Source of the DNA: Oopsacas minuta | Lineage: Eukaryota > Porifera > Hexactinellida > Lyssacinosida > Leucopsacidae | NCBI GenBank assembly: GCA_024704765.1 | Contig: JAKMXF010000222.1 | Location: 1,616,400 to 1,680,399 of the forward strand | DNA length: 64,000 nt | Direction: 5' to 3' | Shown: positions 56,697-64,000 of the stretch, piece by piece | How the letters are laid out: every line of letters begins with the position of its first letter | Numbering within the stretch: the stretch's first letter is position 1 | Notes under the pieces: generated by a model | Seen by the model: the letters and a program-made list of their open reading frames with translations, nothing else | The model's database searches: none | Told to the model about the DNA's origin: nothing | Made by a program: the position numbers and the translations under genes

Positions 56697-59600
56697 TGGA
56701 AAGTATCTATCTTAACATATGATAGCTAATAATTAGGTGTATGTATATATAGAGAAAATTATGTCTGCCTTATATATTGTCATGTGACAGTGTAATGTAT
56801 AAATTATATTATATTATTCAAGAAGTCATCCTATGTACGGAATTCTATAACTTAAGGTTTGGCGAACCTACATGTGCATGATGTAACAAAACACCCAAAA
56901 CATTTGAATAGATACAATAGGGATTTGTTATATGAAAACTGCAACTGTATAATGATGAATAAATTCTATTAATGCGACTTAACTTCTCCAGTAGCTGTCG
57001 AGTAAGAAATTCACACAATAGGGTATAATATGTGTTTCAAAACTCTGATGGGATGATTTAAACAATACCATTCATAATAATACACGCATAAAGTCCCAGG
57101 ACTAGGATTATGTAAATGGATACTCCTCGAAATAAAGCCCGTATGAAAGGGCATTGCCAGCGACGTGCTAGTACGTTAACATGCCGAATTCAGACATTTA
57201 GGGATTATATAATCTTATTTGTGGTAGCAATTGCAATACAATTCAGGAATTTACAAAATAAAAGTGAGAATACTGTAAGAGAGATATATCAATATAATTG
57301 CGCATTAGCTACAATCATTTTATTACAATATTTTGCATTGATTTGTTAATTTGATATATAAAAATTAATATCAGGGTTAGATCATTATTCGCTAGTAAGA
57401 ACGTTAACAATAGATAAATTGTTATCAAATAATGATGATTATCCACACAAGGTGCTGGGCGGAGTTCTATTTAGTTAACTTTAATAAAATATTCGATTAA
57501 GAAATTCTATCGTCTGCAGGAGCAGAAAACTAACTCAATTATAATATCACTTTTAAATAGAAATATTTCAACATAATTAATGAAAATTATTCAAATATAT
57601 ATAATTCTATTAATAAAGCAATATAATTCTATAAATTGATAACATTATCAAAACCAATTCCAATTAGGACCTATAATGTAATCTCACATATATTATCTTC
57701 CATGCAAGATGTTGTTTGTAATTCATATTTCCTATCATAGATGGATTTCCAATAAGTACTTTGCTTCATTAAGAAACAATTTGGCTAATTGATCAGTCAA
57801 TAGTACTTAATGAGTTGAGAGGGATGCTTCTAGGAATCGGCTACTGGTAGTCATACAGATGGAGTGTAGAATTATTTGTGAAACCCTTGCTAGCGAATAT
57901 TTTTTAGAAAAGTTTTATCGATTCAAATGTGTATTGAGCAGGATACATATAGATAGTTAATATTTCATTTACTAGGTATAGCAGTTTGTGGAAGAGAAAT
58001 CGAATCACGATTAGTATTACAAATAATACTAATTCCATCGCTTTATAGGGAGGAGAGTTTGAAATGTTTCAATCCTAGTCTCCTTTGTAGATATTGCTGA
58101 GTTTTACGACTGATAAGCTAATGATCACTCCTCCCCTGTAGTTATGAATGATACATACATATACATTCGTAAAAGAAATGTAAAGAGATTTTAATAGATG
58201 GAACAAATATTTAAAAACTTCATTGCAGATTCGCCAATCAATACAATAAAACAGTTTTGTGTTTCGTCGTAATATCTCCTATTTCAGCATATTTGCTTTA
58301 AAATCAATTTGCTATTACATCTTCATAAGTATTCATTTAGTTCATAATATTCTTCATACAAATCTTGAACCCTCACAAGAAAGTTAAATATTGCAATTTA
58401 TATGAAACTTTCCCAAAATATGAATTATAAAACTGGCTTATAACTTCACGCAGCTGAACATATATAACCGTCATGACCGATTCTATGAAAATCCCAAAGA
58501 TCATTTTGTTGCACTTATCGCAGGGTTAGAGTGGTAATTTACTCTAGCTATAAACCTGCTTGGATGTTTCCACGACGAATCTTCCGCGAACAATTTTCCG
58601 TCATTCATAGGAAATATATTTTACTGTTAGAATTTGAATTGATAATCACAATATTGACAAACTTACGATATATGTATAAAACTATAAATATAATACAAAA
58701 ATTATTGCAGAAGGATGTTCAAATTATCAGTAGAATTAGTATAGTATGTATTTAGTTTCATTCTGTCACTCTGACCAATTTTGTATCATATTCCCGATTT
58801 TATCTGTTTTATGCTCTGCTTTGATTAACGAGGTTACAGTACACCCCTCATGCCCTCGTCCAATGCTTTTCCGGATACGTATTCATATTCTTCATAAGAC
58901 GATATTTATAAATCTAACCCTTTGGATAATAGAGAATTCAAAATCGGTTCTACCAAATGATTAAATTAATATATACCATGGATAATAAGAATTTACAAAA
59001 ATTCCATTTCATTTAACAATTCTTGGGCTTTCGAGGTACGACCGTACAAGAACCGCGAAGAGGATTACATAGATCCAACCTTTTACTCTCCAAATGCTGG
59101 TCATCAACCTTATAAATTGTTTAGCGTGAAATACAGTAGATTCCGCTTAACATGGTCACAGCGGGGCCAGGCCATTTTGACCCAAATAAGTGGAATAAAG
59201 GTGTTGCCCTAAATACATATGAATCTATTAAGCAGAGTCTACTGTATAGTCATACTGCCCGTTCACATTGATAATAGTTTACATGTACTATAAAAGTATT
59301 ACGTAATAATACGATATAGTAAAGAGGGTATATCATACAATTTAATAAGCAAGATATAGCCAAAATATGTAAATATCGTAAAACAGTTTTGAAGCAAATG
59401 CTGGTCAGATTTGTATCTTGTTGGTCACTTGGGGTGCATGGTAATGGGCAGGTGCCTTACTCGCGAAGCGACCTATCGAGCGAAGAGATACAATCACAAT
59501 TGCTAAAGTATCCTTTCTCTATACTCTAGTTACAACTATATAACCTAGATATAAATGTTTGATTCTTAGCGCACAAAATACGAATAAATAAATACAATAA

Positions 59601-59703
59601 CAATAAAAACAGGAAGTAATTACCACACCTAGCTTAAGGAAATAATCAAAAACTCAACAGCGAATTAATATGTATACCTACATTCTGTTAAAGCAAATAC
59701 AAA
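56697..59703. other. Gene-free region
   Basis: Three kilobases without a supported gene. It contains a MITE (59134-59244) and a lone pogo-like end at about 58829-58846 (reverse complement reads CTGTAACCTCGTTAATC). The small frames at 57116 and 58531 lack any family features. Confidence 0.4.
59134..59244. mobile_element. 111-bp pogo-like MITE with TA duplication
   Basis: The left CAGTAGATTCCGCTTAACAT and the inverted right end CAGTAGACTCTGCTTAATAG match well; TA flanks both. Non-coding. Same family as 37963-38421 (CCGCTTAA motif). Confidence 0.68.
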
Positions 59704-60900
59704 TTAATCTAAAGAAATGATTAATCTTGTTGAATTATCAAAATTAAATTCATTAATTATTGCATCAGTCAAAGCCTCAAATCCCACAGTATTATATCTA
59801 GACGGAGCTATAGTATTAGCCTCTAATTTTCCCATTAAGCTACTCAGAATATGTAAGTACTTACCTTGATTGAATCCTGATAGACTCCACAAATCTGTGA
59901 ATAGGAATGATATAGAGGCTCCCTTCATAAATAGAGTGTGTGTGTCTGGAGGATCTAGTTGGATATTATCCTGCGATGTAACCCATCTCCCTCCCAGAGA
60001 TAAAGAGGATAGGATTTGATTCTTAGTTAAACCAATCTTCTTCTTAAACAAAGATAACGCATAACACTCTTCAGTGAAACCAATAGAACATTCGTCATCA
60101 AATATCCCTGTTACAAACTTACTGTTAACTTCAATATACTCTGAATTCTTGATATGCTGAGTTAGTGATTCATCCATTTTAATACCAAAATCAATAATCA
60201 GATTAACCCCCAACCCTCCAGTCTCCTTCAGACATATAAAAGCACCTGTCTTACCCTGAGTACTCAGGTCTATAATGGTTACTTGGAAGGGAATCTCACT
60301 CAGTACGTACTCTGCCTCCTCTCCATTTGACACAGTAGTTATTATCTTAGAACAATGGGAGTGTGCGAGCTGAATACACACAAGAGCAGCAGGAGAAGCT
60401 CCTTCACATATTAAGATCACGTCATCCTTCTGTAAGCGTCCTAGTACATACAGAGCAGTGTATGCCTGCAGACCAGGCTTCAGGAGAGAACAGCAATCTG
60501 TGTGTAGTATGTTATCTGGCTTATGAACCAGGAACATTTCTGATACGAGTACATGGGTAGCACATCCTGGACCAGTGGTATCATAGGGTAGGACTCCAAC
60601 TACCTCATCCTCCTTTTTGAGTCTCTTTACGTCAGGTCCTGTCTCTAGCACCATTCCTGATATCTCGTATCCTAATGGATATCTCACCACAGCTCCATTA
60701 GTAGATGGCTTGATTAGTTTACGTGGAATTCTAGAGATAGCACAAGTCTTTACTGAGACCAGTACTTGAGTATTTTCAGGTAGTGGGAGTAGTATGTTGT
60801 GTACAAGGTCTATAGTAACTCTATTGTCTTGTGGATTTACATCACTAATAGGGTTAGGTATTGCTGAGTTATCTCCTGGAATAATCCATAAACTTTTCAT
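59704..60900 (-). CDS. CRYZL1: Quinone oxidoreductase-like protein 1 (zeta-crystallin-like)
   Basis: 398 residues, one exon; human CRYZL1 has about 349. It starts MKSLWIIPGD, and blocks typical of CRYZL1 follow: PLGYEISGMVLETGPDVKRL, DEVVGVLPYD, EMFLVHKPDNI, QAYTALYVLGRLQ, ETGGLGVNLIIDFG, GGRWVTSQDNIQLDPPDTH and LWSLSGFNQGKYLHIL. It is a medium-chain dehydrogenase/reductase with a GroES-like N-terminal half and a Rossmann half (GASPAALVCIQLAH). Zinc-binding cysteines are absent, as expected for the quinone reductase branch. The reaction of CRYZL1 is poorly defined, probably NADPH-dependent reduction. The extra length lies in loops around residues 230-270 and at the ends. Confidence 0.92.
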   Translation of the reverse strand: MKSLWIIPGDNSAIPNPISDVNPQDNRVTIDLVHNILLPLPENTQVLVSVKTCAISRIPRKLIKPSTNGAVVRYPLGYEISGMVLETGPDVKRLKKEDEVVGVLPYDTTGPGCATHVLVSEMFLVHKPDNILHTDCCSLLKPGLQAYTALYVLGRLQKDDVILICEGASPAALVCIQLAHSHCSKIITTVSNGEEAEYVLSEIPFQVTIIDLSTQGKTGAFICLKETGGLGVNLIIDFGIKMDESLTQHIKNSEYIEVNSKFVTGIFDDECSIGFTEECYALSLFKKKIGLTKNQILSSLSLGGRWVTSQDNIQLDPPDTHTLFMKGASISFLFTDLWSLSGFNQGKYLHILSSLMGKLEANTIAPSRYNTVGFEALTDAIINEFNFDNSTRLIISLD

Positions 60901-61872
60901 TTATAACTTCACGTGCTAGAATATATAATAGGTGTTACAATAAATCATTATTAATTATATTTGGTAGTATAAGGGATGCAGCTGAGGCAGTGGCGTAAAC
61001 AGGGTGTTTGCCACCTGTTGTTATAGTTGCGTCATGTAATGTCACACCACCTGCCCCACTCATGCGCCGGTAGTCTGCCAAGGCTGCAGGGATTTTTCCA
61101 GGGGGAACGCAGGGAACGCAGTTCCCCCACTATATTCACAGGGGCCCAGGGGTATGCCGTTCCCCTAGCTGGTGTGCGATTTATTACAATTAACCCCAAA
61201 CTCCAACTACGTATATTTCATAATTGTTATGAAGAAAAGTTTTGATGAATGTACTCCTGTGTGCTGTGTCCCTAAGCAAGTCACTACAAATGTTCATTTT
61301 TTTGCCAAATCCCTGAAATATGGAATTTCCTCGGATTGCATGTTATTATATGTAATATTCTTAATATTAAGTAATCCTACTGATCCCGAATATTGGCAGA
61401 AATAGCAGTATTCCTTGTAATAGTAGCATTAGGAGTATAAGTGTGCATTGCAAAATATTCTACACCGACCACATATACTTTAACTATTCTGAGCTTTCTG
61501 GCCATTCCTCCACTTCTAAATTGGAAACATCACTACAAGGCTGGTAATTATAGATATTCTCAAAATCCCTGAATTCGATACAAATCCCAAAGATAATCTA
61601 GTAGAATTCATGGCATGCAGCACTCGGAATTATAAATGTGAGCAAAAATTGAACTAATTTATTCAAACTAATTATGTACTACGACGTTATTTCATCATAT
61701 CTTCATATCTTCATATAATTAATCGATTAGTTTAGAATATAACCTTAGCTCAATGAGTGAGCCCTACTCTCCATCCCGTCAGCTCACACTCAAGCGATCT
61801 CACGGGCTACTACTCAGAATCACAAGATTACTTTCTTGAAGAACAAGTGTAATATGGCTCATGTTACTAGTA
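60901..61872. other. Intergenic region with hAT-like ends
   Basis: Upstream of CRYZL1. A hAT-like end (CAGTGGCGTAAACAGGG) is at about 60987, and a second (CAGGGATTTTTCCAGGGGG) at about 61087 with repeated GGGAACGCAG. No convincing partner ends or target duplications. The remaining sequence has short frames only. Confidence 0.4.
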
Positions 61873-61940
61873 CAGTGGATGCCGGTTATAAGAACATCGT
61901 CGGGAACTGGACATAATGTTCTTATATCCGGCATCTACTG
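61873..61940. mobile_element. 68-bp pogo-like MITE
   Basis: The two 25-bp ends, starting CAGTGGATGCCGG and (inverted) CAGTAGATGCCGG, differ at two positions and are flanked by TA. The loop is only about 18 bp, so the element is almost a pure hairpin. It sits just before the DIRS-like element. Confidence 0.72.
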
Positions 61941-61942
61941 TA

Positions 61943-64000
61943 CTGGTATACCTGTCTCAAGTACAAGGAACGCGGCAGTTAATGCCCAACCTAATGTCCC
62001 TCGCACCGATATCGGCTCTTCGCCGATCATGGAGCCCACCAACGCCTCGCAAATGTTTCAGGCATTCCAAGGGCTACAGCAGTCCCGGTCACTAATCACA
62101 GAGCATTACCGGCTCCTTCCAGCCAGGAAGTCCAACACAGGACAAGCTCTCTATCAATTTCTACTCCCACAACGGTGACAGCATTCAATCAATTCCCCTG
62201 TTCAACCCTAATGATCTTGTAGAAAAGAGGTTTTTTGCTGGGGCAGACAACATTTTTGCTTATTTGACAAAGTATTTTTCATAACTTCCTACATGGGACA
62301 TAAGTTCGAGATGGTCAAGAAGTATAAGAGACCAGACATTCCTGCTATGAGAGTCTATAAATTGGACACATATTTCACCAAAGAGAGACTTTGGATTCTG
62401 GAAAAGTCGGCATGAACCTTTAAAGAAATTCAACGTGCTAACTTGCACGCTGTAGGTCCCATATGTGAACTAATCACTAAAATATCTCAGAGTCAAATCA
62501 TTACACAAGATCAAATCGTTGAGTAAGTATCGGCGTCTCTCGTCCTACTCGGGACCGCTACTGCTAAAATCCTTCTAGAAAGAAGGAAGAACGCTATTAA
62601 AGCAGTCAATCCTGCATTAGTGAACGAGTTGGAAAAATCTGTCCCACATGACGACCAAACAAACTCTGTGTTTGGAGAAGACAATCTAAAAACATTGATT
62701 GATACTCAGAGGAGCGATCCTCCTCGATAGGCTAGCTACAGAACGACCTGCTAAGAGATAAAAACCTAGCCAGCAAAATTACTCACGATAACACTGTACC
62801 AGGTCCAATCAGCTTTTCGAAGGGGCCCCACGGGAGCTAGCTTTAATGGGGCCGATCAGAGAAAATCCCGGCCTTACTATCCAGGAGGTCTTATAGAGGC
62901 AACAACACTGGCCACTCTCACCTTCCTAAACTCAGGAAGGTGAGGCCCCTTCAAAAAAACTGATTAACACATCCTCAAATAATTTCCAAGAAATGCACAT
63001 GCTAGCATGTGTGGCATCAGGGACCTGCTGATCCCGAGGGGAGTCCCTGAGCGCTCCAGTGAAATTATTTGCCAAAGTTGGAGATCCTCCACTTTAAAAT
63101 CTTACTCCACTGCTTGGAGAAAGTGGGTGTCATATTGCACACAAAAAGGAGTAAATCAACTAAAACCTGATATTCATAACATAATATCATTCATCACAGA
63201 AACATTCGAGTCTAAAAAATCCACAAGCAGGACTTTCACCTTCCGCTCAGTAATCTCCAGTTTTAGAAGTGTCACAGGGAGCAAGCATAGGCAAAACCCA
63301 CTAGTCTCCCATTACTTAAGGGAATGGGTAATACAACCCAAAAAACCACGTTACTCTAGTACCTGGGATATCGGTTAGTTGCTTAATTACTTGGAGCAGA
63401 ATATTGAGTCAACACTCAAATCTAAAACGTCCAACTTGCTACACTCATCGCGTTAACTACGGCATCTCGCTGCTTTGAGATTACAGCCTTGACGATAGAA
63501 CACACGAACTCAAGTTCAGACCGAGCAATCTTTCAGATTGAGAGGTTCAAGATCTGGAACAAGCGGTGATGAAACCTACTCACATACACAAATTCACTGC
63601 CAACGATCGTTTATACCCTCTTCTCGCATTGCGGGAATATTTGTCAGCAACCTTCACGATCGGACAAGGCAACACATCTCTATTTATGACCACAGTCAAA
63701 CCTCACAAACCAACCTCTTCTTCAACCATCAGTAGTAGGTGGGTCAAAACCACAATGGGGCTTGCTGGGATTGATATCTCCACATACAAGGCCCATTCCA
63801 CCAGGTTTGCTCTACATCCAAAGCTGCACAAGCCGGAGTTAATACTCAAGGTGGCAGACTGGCCTAATGCCCAAACATTCCAATCATTCTATCATAGAAA
63901 GCTATATAATACCGCTGAGAATGTTCATTCTCAGCCTACAAAGTCATTTACTACAACGGTCCTATCTCAGATATCCCTTAGCGACGAGGACCAAGATTAG
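61943..64000 (+). mobile_element. DIRS-like tyrosine-recombinase retroelement, decayed, right-truncated by the window
   Basis: A gag-like part covers about 61950-62960, in broken frames: NASQMFQAFQGLQQ, then IKAVNPALVNELEKSVP, then RPYYPGGSYRGNN. A tyrosine recombinase follows from 63007. In DIRS elements gag, reverse transcriptase/RNase H and the recombinase follow in turn. Here gag runs almost directly into the recombinase, so the reverse-transcriptase region is missing, either deleted or never part of this copy. Base composition is less AT-rich than the surroundings, which suggests a fairly recent arrival. Terminal repeats are not visible within the window. Confidence 0.65.
63007..64000 (+). 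pseudogene. DIRS/Ngaro-type tyrosine recombinase, broken
   Basis: 63007-63378 encodes the N-terminal core-binding domain (SWRSSTLKSYSTAWRKWV... FRSVISSFRSVTG... HYLREWV... YSSTWDIG). A stop and shifted frames cover 63379-63565. 63566-64000 then encodes the catalytic domain: LFMTTVKPHKP, YKAHSTRFA (arginine of the active site), ILKVADWPNAQTFQSFYHRK (tyrosine in FYHR). The enzyme would integrate circular cDNA by recombination without target duplication. The last codon in the window is a stop, so the C-terminus is present. The interruptions make it non-functional as read. Confidence 0.75.

Noticed and set aside
57116-57349. 77-codon plus-strand frame
   Set aside because: Hydrophobic AT-driven composition in its second half; no upstream or downstream exon.
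1-64000. CRISPR array, tRNA or rRNA genes, bacterial operons
   Set aside because: I found no regularly spaced direct repeats, no cloverleaf with conserved B-box words and no rRNA core words; the gene content and introns are animal.

Overview
The window is visibly AT-rich animal nuclear DNA. The support is the gene content: a spliced homeobox gene, cytohesin, the exocyst subunit EXOC8, the ESCRT-II subunit VPS25, CRYZL1, mitochondrial propionyl-CoA carboxylase beta and a delta-type tubulin. Spliceosomal GT-AG introns are clear in five gene models, from about 48 bp to over 1 kb. Many genes that are intron-rich in vertebrates are single-exon here (cytohesin, PCCB, VPS25, CRYZL1). The host is therefore an intron-poor invertebrate. 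I cannot place it further; an early-branching animal such as a sponge is possible but unproven.

Layout. 1-3.5 kb: 5' part of a copper-transporting P-type ATPase (minus), running off the left edge. 3.9-9.2 kb: a transposon block made of a decayed mariner, a nested fold-back/pogo/hAT cluster, and a MULE transposon that carries FLYWCH-like and RING zinc fingers. 9.4-10.4 kb: makorin-like ubiquitin ligase. 15.6-16.8 kb: cytohesin. 16.8-23.4 kb: gene-free, with small transposons and three long palindromes. 23.4-26.8 kb: seven-exon coiled-coil gene. 31.1-32.8 kb: an unknown ORF head-to-head with a delta-tubulin. 33.7-37.7 kb: three minus-strand genes in close tandem (PCCB, a small acidic protein, a WD40 protein). 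38.8-44.9 kb: a cupin-like protein, a short poorly preserved gene and a very long helical-repeat-like protein. 45.8-48.9 kb: VPS25 and EXOC8, 128 bp apart on the minus strand. 51.1-52.9 kb: a Bar/Bsh/NK-like homeobox gene. 55.6-56.7 kb: a PH plus SH3-like protein. 59.7-60.9 kb: CRYZL1. 61.9-64 kb: a broken DIRS-like tyrosine-recombinase retroelement running to the right edge.

The genes do not form one pathway. The functional themes are membrane traffic (cytohesin, EXOC8, VPS25), centriole/cilium (tubulin, perhaps the coiled-coil and WD40 proteins), ubiquitin ligation (makorin) and metabolism (PCCB, CRYZL1). The mobile-element record is rich: several insertions keep exact target-site duplications, one hAT MITE sits inside a pogo-like MITE, and a repeat with a short coding remnant recurs three times. 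I saw no convincing multi-gene novel system. The best candidates for novelty are the zinc-finger MULE, the cupin-like gene, the recurrent uncharacterised repeat and the palindrome cluster. All calls come from reading the sequence without database searches.
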